Assembly: GCF_014653195.1 (NCBI RefSeq)
Contig: NZ_BNAH01000001.1
Coordinates: 79,322 to 143,321, forward strand
DNA length: 64,000 nt
Direction: 5' to 3'
Source: Thalassotalea profundi
Lineage (GTDB): Bacteria; Pseudomonadota; Gammaproteobacteria; Enterobacterales; Alteromonadaceae
Shown: positions 25,980 to 34,901 of the stretch, one piece after another
Numbering within the stretch: position 1 is the first letter of the stretch
How the letters are laid out: each line of letters starts with the position of its first letter
Program-made: the position numbers and the translations under genes
The notes under the pieces: model-generated
What the model saw: the letters and a program-made list of their open reading frames with translations, nothing else
The model's database searches: none
What the model was told of the DNA's origin: nothing

Positions 25980-27293
25980 ATGAGCATACAGCGTCATTTG
26001 ATCATACTGATCATTTCAATAATTACGTTATCATCTTTTTTTGCTGCATTGCATGGGTATCGAGCGAGTATGGAACAGCTTGATAATTTATTTGATCAAG
26101 AGCTTATATCCATTGCCAATGTTTTGGTGAATGCAAAGCCTAATGCAAATACGACGAACCAAGAGCGATCATTATTCTATCAAGTAATTGAAAATAAAAC
26201 GGTAATTAGTCGTAGTGCTATTGCACCAAATGAGGTATTTACCAGTACGAATAGTGACTTTTTTCATTTTACTTATAATGCCCAGCGTTGGCGTAGTTAT
26301 AGCCTAAAAGTTGATGATTTACTCATCATTGTAGCAAGGCCAATTGCGCAACGAATTCAATCAGCTGAAATTGTTTTATATAAAGCAATATTTCCTATTG
26401 TGATCACGATCCCATTTATTGCACTTATTATTTTCTATGTAATACGTAAAAGCTTAAAACCTTTAAGAAACTTATCTAATAATTTACAAGCAAAAGAAAT
26501 AAATGAGCTATCTCCTGTGAATGTAGATCATAATGTTAAAGAATTAAAGCCGATAGAATTAACGTTAAATCGATTATTTAAGCGATTAAATTCTGCATTT
26601 GAGCGTGAACAACAGTTGGCTACAAATGCAGCTCATGAGTTAAGGACTCCGATAAGTGTTTTAAACATTACGACACATAATTTAATAGAAGCTTATGCTG
26701 AAAATGGTATCACTTATGAGAATTTGAAAGAATTAAAAAACAACGTAGAACGCATGACTCAGGTGACCGAGCAAATTATAGCGTTATATCGTTTTTCTCC
26801 AGAGTATTTTAACGAAAAATTAATACCAATAAATGTAGAGCATTTATTACAACAAGTTATTGCTAATAATTATAGGGATATTACGAAAGCTACACAAAAT
26901 ATATCATTAGAAAGCATACCTTTAATGGTGTTAGGTGATGAATTTTCATTAGTAACATTGTTCGAGAACTTACTTAAAAATTCGATTAAATATGCTGGAG
27001 CAAAATCTGAAATTTTAATAAGTACTGTATTAAAACATAACCTAGTAATCATAACGTTGGAAGATTCTGGTGCCGGTTTAACCAAAGAACAGCGTAAAAT
27101 GATGTTTGATCGTTTTTATAGAGCGAATGAAGATACAACACGAGTGAAAGGTAGTGGTTTAGGTTTATCTATTGCTAAACATATTGTTGAATTACATAAC
27201 GGTACTATTACTGGCGAGCGTTCAAGCTTAGGCGGGTTAAACGTTATCGTAACACTTCCTCATTATTTTAAAGGGGATAGTCATGTGGAGTAA
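25980..27293 (+). CDS. Sensor histidine kinase of the cluster, QseC/PmrB-like
   Basis: 437 residues with two membrane helices (about 8-28 and 137-158) flanking a short periplasmic sensor region. A HAMP-like linker is followed by the H box AAHELRTPISVLN, with phosphoacceptor His219, and the ATPase boxes FENLLKNSIKYAG, EDSGAGL, FDRFYRA and GSGLGLSIAKHIVELHNG. All catalytic residues are intact. Its stop codon lies inside the start of the cupredoxin gene (11-base overlap), so the sensor is transcribed and coupled with metal-handling genes. This suggests that it senses a metal, redox state or cationic stress; the ligand is unknown. Confidence 0.92.
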   Translation: MSIQRHLIILIISIITLSSFFAALHGYRASMEQLDNLFDQELISIANVLVNAKPNANTTNQERSLFYQVIENKTVISRSAIAPNEVFTSTNSDFFHFTYNAQRWRSYSLKVDDLLIIVARPIAQRIQSAEIVLYKAIFPIVITIPFIALIIFYVIRKSLKPLRNLSNNLQAKEINELSPVNVDHNVKELKPIELTLNRLFKRLNSAFEREQQLATNAAHELRTPISVLNITTHNLIEAYAENGITYENLKELKNNVERMTQVTEQIIALYRFSPEYFNEKLIPINVEHLLQQVIANNYRDITKATQNISLESIPLMVLGDEFSLVTLFENLLKNSIKYAGAKSEILISTVLKHNLVIITLEDSGAGLTKEQRKMMFDRFYRANEDTTRVKGSGLGLSIAKHIVELHNGTITGERSSLGGLNVIVTLPHYFKGDSHVE

Positions 27294-27648
27294 TTTGCTA
27301 AATAAAATTTTAACTCAGTTGTTACTCGTTAGTTTCTTAATTTTAAGTACAGAAATTGAAGCTGCAGATAATACTTATTATTTAGTTATAGAAAATCATG
27401 TGTTTAAACCTTCAGTCATTGAAATACCACCCAATAAGAAAGTGAAGCTTGTAATTCATAATAAAGATAAATTACCTGAAGAGTTCGATAGCTTCGATCT
27501 TAATCGTGAAAAAGTGATTTTTGCAGGAAAAAAAAGCACAATTTATATTGGACCGTTACCCGCTGGTGAATACTACTTTATTGGTGAGTATCATCCTGTA
27601 TCTGCACAAGGGAAAGTGTTGATAAAGGAGTTAAAAAATGCTGATTAA
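27283..27648 (+). CDS. Periplasmic cupredoxin-like protein
   Basis: 121 residues with a signal peptide (about 1-27, ending IEA-AD) and a cupredoxin_1-type beta-sandwich. The conserved words EEFDSFDLNREKVI and GEYHPVSAQGKV match cupredoxins encoded beside FTR1-type permeases, where the Glu and His are thought to bind copper or iron; there is no Cys ligand. It overlaps the kinase gene by 11 bases and the FTR1-like gene by 11. In FtrABCD-like systems this protein oxidises or delivers iron to the permease. That role is inferred here. Confidence 0.82.
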   Translation: MWSNLLNKILTQLLLVSFLILSTEIEAADNTYYLVIENHVFKPSVIEIPPNKKVKLVIHNKDKLPEEFDSFDLNREKVIFAGKKSTIYIGPLPAGEYYFIGEYHPVSAQGKVLIKELKNAD

Positions 27649-28423
27649 TACCGTTGTTTTGTTATTAAGAGATTTGCTGCCTGTATTTGTCTTACTCACT
27701 TTTTTACGTGCCTTTATAGTACCTGATGCTTTCTCTTATAAAAATATTAGAAACGTTGCAATTACCAGCTTTTTATTTGTTCTACTGATCATTCAAATTG
27801 TTGAACCTATTAGTGAATGGTTTGAAGGTGCAGGACTTGAGCTTATGCAAGTGAGCTTAATTATAATGAGTTTTATGCTTTTTTTGTTAATAACATTGCT
27901 CCGTATTCATCGACAAAATACTAACATATGCATTCGTTTAGCGAATATCGGCTTAGAAGTATTTATTGTGGTTAAAACCAGTAATTTTTTTATCTTTTTA
28001 CACGTATATCTTCAAGATAAATCACAGGTATTCAATGTATTTATCGGTGTAATGCTAGGCATAGGTATTTGTATGAGCTTTAGTGCTATTTTTTATTATT
28101 TGTTAAAAGAATGGCAAGAGACCTCATTGAAAACTTTACTGTATATCCCTTGGTTTTTATTTCTATCAGGCATGATCAGTCAAGTCTTAGCATTATTAGC
28201 GCAGGTTGATATATTTTCTTTATCAGCGCCGTTATGGAGTAGTGAGCATTTGATAGAAAATAGCTCTGAATATGGACAACTACTTTCAGCTTTAATAGGT
28301 TATCAGTCAGCACCAGCAAGAGAGTTTTTAATTCTATATAGCATTGTATTTTTAGGATTAGTGTTATTAACAGCTATCACTCATTTTTTCGTCAAAAACC
28401 GTCAAGGACTTCCTCATGAGTAA
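27638..28423 (+). CDS. FTR1-like membrane protein with degenerate REXXE motifs
   Basis: 261 residues, about seven membrane helices. Position after a cupredoxin gene and the overall topology place it in the FTR1/EfeU iron permease superfamily. The first REXXE iron motif is RDLLP (residues 11-15), so both glutamates are lost or altered. A second is REFLI (228-232), which keeps only the first Glu. Classical Fe3+ transport through paired REXXE sites is therefore doubtful; it might move electrons, another metal, or act as a sensor. Start and stop overlap both neighbours, indicating tight translational coupling. Confidence 0.72.
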   Translation: MLINTVVLLLRDLLPVFVLLTFLRAFIVPDAFSYKNIRNVAITSFLFVLLIIQIVEPISEWFEGAGLELMQVSLIIMSFMLFLLITLLRIHRQNTNICIRLANIGLEVFIVVKTSNFFIFLHVYLQDKSQVFNVFIGVMLGIGICMSFSAIFYYLLKEWQETSLKTLLYIPWFLFLSGMISQVLALLAQVDIFSLSAPLWSSEHLIENSSEYGQLLSALIGYQSAPAREFLILYSIVFLGLVLLTAITHFFVKNRQGLPHE

Positions 28424-29123
28424 ATTAATCCCCCTTATGTTAATCATGCTCTTAATCTGTAGCTATAGCACGGCCACCTATGGTGATGGTTTAGTGGTTG
28501 ATAAAGTTTATCACCCATATGTACTGGCTAATGAACAAGAAGTGGAATGGCGATTTATGTCAAGTCAAACAGATACATATAATCGTTTAGGACAACGTTT
28601 AGGCTACGGTCGTTCACTCAGTGATACCTTTGCAATAGATGTTTATTTAATTGGCCATCGAGATGATAACTTAGATTTTGGCTTATCTGCTTATGAGATT
28701 GAAGGTCGTTGGATGCTAACTGAACAGGGCCAATATTGGGCCGATTGGGGGATGTTATTTGAGGTAGAAAAAAAATATAGAACTAACGATTGGGAAGTCA
28801 CTACAGGATTCATTGCCGAGAAAGAGTTTGGTAAATCAAGCTTAACTGTAAACTTCTTTATTGTACAAGAGTGGGGCGATAATATTCCAACAGAAATGGA
28901 AACTGAGTTTAGATTGAAATATCGTTATCGGTTTATGCCAGAAGTGCAACCTGCTTTTGAGGTTTACTCTGGAGAAGACTTTTTTGGCCTAGGCCCCGCA
29001 TTTATGGGAATACATCGCTTTGAAGGCCAAAAACAATTGAAGTGGGAATTAGGTTTTATCTCTGAGGTTTCTCATTCAGGTAAAGATCACACTTTACGTT
29101 TCGCACTTGAATATGAATTTTAA
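28416..29123 (+). CDS. Outer-membrane beta-barrel protein of the redox/metal cluster
   Basis: 235 residues: signal peptide (about 1-23, ending TYG), then alternating amphipathic strands rich in Trp, Tyr and Phe, finishing LRFALEYEF with a terminal Phe. About ten to twelve strands are expected. No family name is recognised with certainty. It overlaps the FTR1-like gene by eight bases and is the last gene of the cluster, followed by a strong terminator. With the DUF3570 barrel it makes two outer-membrane proteins in one operon. The role is unknown. Confidence 0.75.
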   Translation: MSKLIPLMLIMLLICSYSTATYGDGLVVDKVYHPYVLANEQEVEWRFMSSQTDTYNRLGQRLGYGRSLSDTFAIDVYLIGHRDDNLDFGLSAYEIEGRWMLTEQGQYWADWGMLFEVEKKYRTNDWEVTTGFIAEKEFGKSSLTVNFFIVQEWGDNIPTEMETEFRLKYRYRFMPEVQPAFEVYSGEDFFGLGPAFMGIHRFEGQKQLKWELGFISEVSHSGKDHTLRFALEYEF

Positions 29124-29133
29124 ATGAGCAGAA

Positions 29134-29168
29134 AATAATAAACCCACCAATAAGGTGGGTTTATTATT
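29134..29168. terminator. Bidirectional rho-independent terminator
   Basis: Perfect 15-base arms (29134-29148 and 29154-29168, GC core AACCCACC/GGTGGGTT) with a five-base loop and A/T-rich flanks on both sides. It separates the cluster from fldA and serves both strands. Confidence 0.92.
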
Positions 29169-29189
29169 AATTTGTACGATAAAGGCTGA

Positions 29190-29717
29190 TTAATCAGCTA
29201 ATTCAGCTAAACACATTTCTTCGTAAACTTGTTTAACCCATTTATCAACGCGCTCTTCGGTTAATTCTGGCTGACGGTCTTCATCTATACATAAGCCAAT
29301 AAAGGTATTTTCATCAATTAGGCCTTTAGATGCTTCAAATTCATAGCCTTCAGTTGGCCAGTTACCCACTAAAATAGCACCTTTAGATTCAACTATATCG
29401 CGTAATGGAGCCATAGCATCACAAAAATATTCTGCATAATCTTCTTGGTCACCTAAGCCAAATATAGCCACTAATTTATCGGTAAAATCAATTTCTTCTA
29501 ATTCAGGAAGAAAGTCATCCCAGTCACATTGATTTTCACCGTAGTACCATGTTGGAATACCTAAGATAATGAGATCAAATTCAGCGATCTCTTCTTTAGT
29601 GCTTTTAGCAATATCTTTTACATCAACTAGTTTTTTACCCAACTTCTTTTGGATCATTTTACTAACTGCTTCAGTATTACCCGTATCACTACCGAAAAAT
29701 AAACCTACAATTGCCAT
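29190..29717 (-). CDS. fldA: Flavodoxin I
   Basis: 175-residue long-chain flavodoxin that carries low-potential electrons via FMN. The phosphate-binding loop GSDTGNTEAV lies at residues 8-17; the aromatic FMN-stacking residues are in the loops around PTWYYGENQCDWDDF and GLGDQEDYAEYF. Length and the 20-residue insertion match FldA, essential in E. coli for MetH, IspG and IspH reduction. It is followed upstream on the same strand by ybfE and the DUF2788 gene. In many relatives fur directly follows fldA; here it does not. Confidence 0.95.
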   Translation of the reverse strand: MAIVGLFFGSDTGNTEAVSKMIQKKLGKKLVDVKDIAKSTKEEIAEFDLIILGIPTWYYGENQCDWDDFLPELEEIDFTDKLVAIFGLGDQEDYAEYFCDAMAPLRDIVESKGAILVGNWPTEGYEFEASKGLIDENTFIGLCIDEDRQPELTEERVDKWVKQVYEEMCLAELAD

Positions 29718-29740
29718 TGAATTACCTTTTATATCTAAAT

Positions 29741-30022
29741 TTAATCTTGTTGCTTTGCTAGTGCTTCGACTATCAATGCTTCAATTAGCTCACTTCGGTT
29801 TACACCTTTATTATTAGCTAATTGCTCTAACTGTTCGATTACGCTTTGATGAATTTTAAACTCAACACGTTTTAAGCCATTGCTTTTGTCACGCTTAACT
29901 TGGTTGCGTTTATTGATTTTTATCTGCACGCTCCGAGAATAAGGGTTGGTTTTCGGACGGCCAGGACGTTTGTCGTCACTGAATAAATCAATAGTGGTGA
30001 TATCTGCGTCTTGCTTTGCCAT
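29741..30022 (-). CDS. ybfE: YbfE-like LexA-regulated protein
   Basis: 93 residues, mostly charged, with the N-terminal RPGRPKTNPYSR and a C-terminal ribbon-helix-helix-like segment (VEFKIHQSVIEQLEQLANNKG). It matches E. coli YbfE, which is part of the LexA regulon, and it has the same position upstream of fldA. No LexA box was found upstream here. The ribbon-helix-helix pattern suggests DNA binding. It sits four bases after the DUF2788 gene. Confidence 0.85.
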   Translation of the reverse strand: MAKQDADITTIDLFSDDKRPGRPKTNPYSRSVQIKINKRNQVKRDKSNGLKRVEFKIHQSVIEQLEQLANNKGVNRSELIEALIVEALAKQQD

Positions 30023-30026
30023 TTTA

Positions 30027-30248
30027 TTAACCTACGCCTTGGCTTTCCCAAATAAATTGGATAACACCTTTAGCGATAAAACCAGCACAGCCAAGAAAAA
30101 GCACTAAATATACAACTAAGCGGCCTTTTTTAGGCACATTATTTTTTGTCATGACATCATGTATTGATAAGCCAATGAAAATAAAGATAAAAGCAAAAAA
30201 TAAATCGAGCCCAATGGCTTCAATCGTAACAAAATATTCTGCAAGCAT
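30027..30248 (-). CDS. DUF2788 small membrane protein
   Basis: 73 residues with two membrane helices (about 14-32 and 44-64) and the family core LSIHDVMTKNNVPK between them. DUF2788 proteins are regularly found beside ybfE/ybfF in gammaproteobacteria. The function is unknown. It is the first gene of a DUF2788-ybfE-fldA run on the minus strand. Confidence 0.85.
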   Translation of the reverse strand: MLAEYFVTIEAIGLDLFFAFIFIFIGLSIHDVMTKNNVPKKGRLVVYLVLFLGCAGFIAKGVIQFIWESQGVG

Positions 30249-30399
30249 AACTCACCCTATAAAATTCACGCGCACTATAGCATAAGCGTGACTTTAAGCA
30301 CATATCTTTTCTAATAATAAGGTTGCATATGCAACATAAATGCGAGGGAGATGTGATTTTATTGATAGATATCAAATTTTATAATCATTTATTTATATT

Positions 30400-31173
30400 T
30401 TATTGGGTATTTTTAGCAAGAAAATCGAGCACAATTTTATTGAAAATTGTAGTTTTCTCAGCATGTAACCAATGGCCTGCACCTTGAATTATCTTAGCTG
30501 AACTCGTTGGAAATAATTTTATAATAGTTTGTCTGTGTTCAGGTAAAATATAATTGGAATCACCGCCCTTTATAAATAGGGTAGGGCCTGAAAATTGTGC
30601 TTCTCCTTGATAACCCATCATGATTTGTGGGTAGCAATTGTTAATATAGTCGAGATTACATTTAAAGTGCCAATTATTACCGTCCGATATTAAATTTCTT
30701 AATAAAAATTGCCTAACGCCTATTTCTTTCACATAAGGCGAGAGCTGATTATCAGCGTCTTTACGTGATGAAATACTGGGTAAGTCTATTGCTTTTAGGC
30801 CTTCCAAAATTTTTTGATGATGTGCAGGGTATTGTACAGGTGATATATCGGCAATAATTAATTGTGAAACTCTTTCTGGAAACTCTAAAGCAACTTGCAT
30901 GGCAATTTTTCCGCCCATTGAGTGGCCCAGTAGTATACATTTATTAATATTGAGATGGTTAAGCAACGCGATTATATCTTGTGCTAATTCAGCGTAATCC
31001 ATAGTGTTTTTTTGAAATGAATTACCATGATTTCGAACATCCACACTGGTCACACAATAATTATCTTTCAGGCCTTTGGTAACCATGTTTAAGTTTTCTA
31101 AACTGCCTAAAAGCCCATGAATTAATATGATGTTCTCACCTGAGCCTTGTTGGTTGTAATTTAAAATTGTCAT
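30400..31173 (-). CDS. ybfF: Alpha/beta-hydrolase, YbfF-like esterase
   Basis: 257-residue alpha/beta-hydrolase. The oxyanion loop LIHGLLGSLEN lies near residue 18, the nucleophile elbow GHSMGGK near residue 88, the acid within GGDSNYI, and the catalytic His in GAGHWLHAE. E. coli YbfF hydrolyses short acyl esters and acyl-CoA thioesters in vitro; its physiological substrate is unknown. It is divergent from seqA, the same arrangement as in E. coli, so the name is well supported by context. Confidence 0.9.
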   Translation of the reverse strand: MTILNYNQQGSGENIILIHGLLGSLENLNMVTKGLKDNYCVTSVDVRNHGNSFQKNTMDYAELAQDIIALLNHLNINKCILLGHSMGGKIAMQVALEFPERVSQLIIADISPVQYPAHHQKILEGLKAIDLPSISSRKDADNQLSPYVKEIGVRQFLLRNLISDGNNWHFKCNLDYINNCYPQIMMGYQGEAQFSGPTLFIKGGDSNYILPEHRQTIIKLFPTSSAKIIQGAGHWLHAEKTTIFNKIVLDFLAKNTQ

Positions 31174-31372
31174 AATAGTTCACTGAAAATAACGATAAGT
31201 TATTGTCCTTGTTTTTGTTTTATGATGCAAAATGAAAATACAGATCTATTGTTTTTTTAGTTGAATATAGGTGAAATCTAGTGATTGATGCGAATCAAGG
31301 CTAGAGACTTGCTCTTAAGGTAAGTATAATTATCTCAGATTAACCGAATATTTTTAATTATTTAGGCTTTTA

Positions 31373-31927
31373 ATGAAAAACATTGAAGTAGATGAAGAGT
31401 TGTACCAATACATAGTAACAAATACGCAAGAAATTGGTGAAAGTGCCTCCTCAATTTTAAGAAGATTACTTAAACTTAATGATAATAATATCGATAAAGT
31501 GACATTAAACGAGCAACTTGCAGAAAAAGACATAGTCAATAATGTTCAAGTGAATCAGCAATCTGAATCAACACAAGCCACTGTATCAATTAATTCACTA
31601 TTCGATGTTATCAATAAAGAAGAATTAGCCATGCAACGTGGTGCTGTTGGCCGTTTTTTAATTATTTTAGCAGCATTACATCGTGTTCACCAAAGCCAGT
31701 TTAGTAAAGTATGTGAGATCAGAGGACGAGATCGTTTATATTTTGCGACAAGTGAAACTGAACTTGAGCAAAGTGGCAGTAGCACTAAGCCTAGACAAAT
31801 ACCCGATAGTAACTTTTGGGTTATTACTAATTCTAACACCACACGTAAAAAAATGATGTTAACAGAAGTAGCCAAAGAAATGGGCTATACAGGCAAAGAT
31901 ATTGAAGCAATAAGAGATTTATTATAA
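31373..31927 (+). CDS. seqA: Replication-initiation negative regulator SeqA
   Basis: 184 residues. SeqA binds hemimethylated GATC sites, sequestering oriC and organising new DNA. The N-terminal oligomerisation domain (about 1-35, [15 protein letters not shown]) and C-terminal DNA-binding domain (about 75-184, with [15 protein letters not shown] and [10 protein letters not shown]) are both visible, joined by an unusually long Gln/Ser-rich linker. Its presence implies Dam methylation. It lies 12 bases upstream of pgm, as in E. coli. Confidence 0.95.
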   Translation: MKNIEVDEELYQYIVTNTQEIGESASSILRRLLKLNDNNIDKVTLNEQLAEKDIVNNVQVNQQSESTQATVSINSLFDVINKEELAMQRGAVGRFLIILAALHRVHQSQFSKVCEIRGRDRLYFATSETELEQSGSSTKPRQIPDSNFWVITNSNTTRKKMMLTEVAKEMGYTGKDIEAIRDLL

Positions 31928-31939
31928 AAAGGATAAACC

Positions 31940-33595
31940 ATGTCAGTGCACCCTTATGCAGGAAAACCCGTACGACCAGAAGATAGAGTTAACTTAGGAC
32001 GTTTAGTGAGTGACTACTTTCTAAAAACACCTAACGTCAATATTAATGAGCAAAAGGTGACTTTTGGCACTTCAGGTCACCGTGGCAATGCTAATTTAAA
32101 TAGCTTTAATCAGCAACACATCGCTGCTATTTGCCAGGCGGTTGCAGAATATCGCACAGCACAAGGTTATAAAGGTCCTCTTTATTTAGGTAAAGATACC
32201 CATGCGTTATCTGAACCTGCATTTGCAACAGCACTTTCGGTGCTTATTGGAAATAATGTTCCTGTTGTTATTCAATCTGATCAAGGCTATACCCCAACAC
32301 CTGTTATTTCACGATTGATCATTGTTCATAATAAATCACAGGGCAAAAATAAAAATCAAGCAGATGGTTTAATAATTACCCCTTCTCATAATCCACCAAC
32401 TGATGGCGGAATAAAGTATAACCCGCCTCATGGTGGGCCTGCTGAAGGGGAGGTTACCAAGCTTATTGAACAACGTGCTAATGACATTATTGCTGGCAAT
32501 ATGGTTGAGTTACAATCAGTGGAGTTTGATGATGCCTTAACGTCAACGTTATTATCCAAAGAAGATTTTATAGAGTTTTATACTGAACAACTTGAGCAAG
32601 TAATTGATTTAAAATCTATTAGCCAAAAATACATTCGAATTGGTGTTGACCCTTTAGGCGGTTCCGGCATTGATTACTGGCCTGAAATTGCCAAGCGCTA
32701 CAATTTAAATTTAACCATCGTAAATCCGGTAGTTGATAGTAGTTTTGCCTTTATGCCGCTGGATAAAGACGGCAAAATCCGTATGGATTGTTCATCTCCT
32801 TACGCAATGGCGGGCTTAATTGCTATGAAAGATGATTTTGACGTTGCTGTAGGCAATGATCCTGATTTTGACCGTCATGGTATTGTTACTAAATCGGGCG
32901 GGTTAATGAATCCTAATCATTTTCTAGCGGTTGCTATTCATTATTTAATGACACATCGGGATTGGGCAACTACTTGTAAAATAGGCAAAACTTTAGTTTC
33001 AAGTAGCTTAATTGATCGTGTAGCTAAATTAATTAACCGACCGCTATCTGAAGTTCCTGTAGGCTTTAAATGGTTTGTTGATGGTTTGCATACAGGTGAA
33101 TATGCTTTTGGTGGCGAAGAAAGCGCAGGTGCTTCATTTTTAGCAAAAGATGGTAGCTGTTGGACTACAGATAAAGACGGTTTTATCATGGCATTATTGG
33201 CCGCTGAAATTTTAGCGGTTACAGGAAAAGATCCCTATCAATATTATTTAGCGCTAGTTGGACAATTAGGTAAAGCCTGTTATGGGCGTGTAGAAGCAGT
33301 TGCATCGTTTGAACAAAAGCAAATTTTAACGTCTTTATCGCCAGATATGGTAACGTCTGATACGTTAGCGGGCGAGAAAATCAATCAAGTCTTATCTCAT
33401 GCACCAGGTAATGGTGCCGCTATTGGTGGATTAAAAATTGTCACAGATAACGGCTGGTTTGCTGCTCGTCCATCAGGCACAGAAGATATTTATAAAATTT
33501 ACGCAGAAAGCTTTATCGATGAAGCGCATTTACAGCAAATTATTACCGATGCACAAATGCTAGTGAATACGGTTTTTAAAAACGCAGGCTTGTAA
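31940..33595 (+). CDS. pgm: Phosphoglucomutase (alpha-D-glucose phosphate-specific)
   Basis: 551-residue phosphohexomutase that interconverts glucose 1-phosphate and glucose 6-phosphate. The active-site phosphoserine lies in TPSHNPPTDGGIKYNPPHGG, near residue 150. The Mg2+ loop is DPDFDRHG and the sugar-binding loop GGEESAGAS. The C-terminal phosphate-binding loop is RPSGTEDIYKIY. Length and motifs match E. coli Pgm. It is in an operon with seqA. Confidence 0.96.
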   Translation: MSVHPYAGKPVRPEDRVNLGRLVSDYFLKTPNVNINEQKVTFGTSGHRGNANLNSFNQQHIAAICQAVAEYRTAQGYKGPLYLGKDTHALSEPAFATALSVLIGNNVPVVIQSDQGYTPTPVISRLIIVHNKSQGKNKNQADGLIITPSHNPPTDGGIKYNPPHGGPAEGEVTKLIEQRANDIIAGNMVELQSVEFDDALTSTLLSKEDFIEFYTEQLEQVIDLKSISQKYIRIGVDPLGGSGIDYWPEIAKRYNLNLTIVNPVVDSSFAFMPLDKDGKIRMDCSSPYAMAGLIAMKDDFDVAVGNDPDFDRHGIVTKSGGLMNPNHFLAVAIHYLMTHRDWATTCKIGKTLVSSSLIDRVAKLINRPLSEVPVGFKWFVDGLHTGEYAFGGEESAGASFLAKDGSCWTTDKDGFIMALLAAEILAVTGKDPYQYYLALVGQLGKACYGRVEAVASFEQKQILTSLSPDMVTSDTLAGEKINQVLSHAPGNGAAIGGLKIVTDNGWFAARPSGTEDIYKIYAESFIDEAHLQQIITDAQMLVNTVFKNAGL

Positions 33596-33604
33596 TCGCT
33601 AATG

Positions 33605-33670
33605 TTGTAGGTTGGGTGAACCCATCAGAATATGTTAAAATATTTTGTCGGTATAAACACCGACCTACAA
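33605..33670. repeat. Intergenic palindromic repeat element
   Basis: Outer arms TTGTAGGTTGG (33605-33615) and CCGACCTACAA (33660-33670) pair with one G-T wobble. Inside are two further hairpins: TGGG-TGAA-CCCA, and GTCGGT (33647-33652) with ACCGAC (33659-33664). The TGTAGGTTGGGT word occurs widely as REP/MITE-like DNA. It lies between pgm and astE. Confidence 0.55.
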
Positions 33671-33762
33671 TATTTATTTCCCCCGAAAGAGTAATTTTAT
33701 CCCCTAAAAGGCCTTAAATTTAATACAATATAACTATCATCAATGATTATCATGAAAGTTAT

Positions 33763-34839
33763 ATGGAATTATTACCTGAGCAATTACAAAAAGAATTAAT
33801 CCTTAATGGCGACTTTTTAGCGCTAACTCGTCAATTTCCTGAAAAATTTGGTACCAGTTTTAGTTTTCAAATTACTAATAACCAACAAAAAATTAATGTT
33901 AAAGTCCTAGAAACTGGTTTGATTTGCTTTGAGCCTGTAGAACAAATTACATGCCGAGACATTGTGCTTTCTAGTGGTGTTCACGGCAATGAAACTGCAC
34001 CCATTGAAATTTGTGCCGACTTAATAAAACAACTTCTTTTAGGAAAACTGTACTTAGCTGAGCGTGTATTATTTATTTTTGGTAACCCTGTGTCGATGAA
34101 TATTGCTAAACGTTTTGTTGAAGAAAATATGAATCGATTATTTTCTGGAGGTCACTCCCAAGATCAAGGGCAAGGTGCAGGTTTAATCAATAAAGAACGT
34201 ATCAGAGCTAAACTGTTAGAAGATACAGTGCGTAGTTTTTATCTTGAGGGAAGTAAATTAAGTACTGCTAGAACACGCTGCCATTATGACTTACACACCG
34301 CTATACGTGGCTCTAAGAATGACAAGTTCGCAGTGTATCCATTTCGCCATGGTAAGCCTTGGAAAAAAGAACAACTATCTTTCATGCAGGCTTGCGGTGT
34401 AGATACCATTTTACTCTCTCATTCGCCTACTACAACATTTAGCTATTTTTCTTCGAATGAATTCGATGCCGATGCTTTCACCGTTGAACTGGGTAAAGTC
34501 ATGCCGTTTGGTGAAAATGATATGACTAAATTTACTCAAGTTAAAGCTACATTAACAGCATTGATATCGGGTGAACACTTGCAGTTAAAACCTTTTGATG
34601 AAGCTGATTTCCATATTTATGAAATTCATCAAATTATTAATAGAACGCAGGAAAATTTTCAATTGAATTTTGCTGATGATGTTGAGAACTTTACTGATTT
34701 TCCTAAGGGAAGTGTTATAGCTATGGACGGTGAAAAGGAAGTAATTACTCAAGTTGAAGGTGAAGCGATAATTTTCCCCAATGCTAATGTAGCTATAGGA
34801 CAAAGAGCATTACTTACCGTTATCCCCGCTAAAATTTAA
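33763..34839 (+). CDS. astE: Succinylglutamate desuccinylase / AstE family
   Basis: 358-residue zinc carboxypeptidase-like enzyme. The metal-binding core SSGVHGNETAPIEIC is near residue 70 and the later LHTA is near residue 178. AstE removes succinate from N-succinylglutamate in the last step of arginine succinyltransferase catabolism. Here it is a single gene, with no astCADB neighbours. The C-terminal beta-domain (about 290-358) is present. A 14-base-arm inverted repeat follows. The name rests on overall pattern; other AspA/AstE-type activities remain possible. Confidence 0.85.
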   Translation: MELLPEQLQKELILNGDFLALTRQFPEKFGTSFSFQITNNQQKINVKVLETGLICFEPVEQITCRDIVLSSGVHGNETAPIEICADLIKQLLLGKLYLAERVLFIFGNPVSMNIAKRFVEENMNRLFSGGHSQDQGQGAGLINKERIRAKLLEDTVRSFYLEGSKLSTARTRCHYDLHTAIRGSKNDKFAVYPFRHGKPWKKEQLSFMQACGVDTILLSHSPTTTFSYFSSNEFDADAFTVELGKVMPFGENDMTKFTQVKATLTALISGEHLQLKPFDEADFHIYEIHQIINRTQENFQLNFADDVENFTDFPKGSVIAMDGEKEVITQVEGEAIIFPNANVAIGQRALLTVIPAKI

Positions 34840-34865
34840 TCAACTTAATATCTGCCTTCTTCATC

Positions 34866-34901
34866 TGTAAACTTTTATGCTCATTATCATAAAAGTTTAC
34901 A
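34866..34901. repeat. Inverted repeat after astE
   Basis: Perfect 14-base arms (34866-34879 and 34888-34901) around an 8-base loop. The stem itself is A/T-rich and lacks a trailing T-run, so termination would be weak; it could also be an operator for the downstream dehydrogenase operon, which begins about 190 bases away. Confidence 0.45.

Noticed and set aside
27283..29123. Canonical FtrABCD/P19 iron-uptake operon
   Set aside because: No P19-like protein or 4Fe-4S polyferredoxin is present, and the permease lacks intact REXXE motifs.
33732..33760. Fur box before astE
   Set aside because: Only about 12 of 19 positions match the consensus, and astE has no iron-related role; an imperfect palindrome exists but is not convincing.
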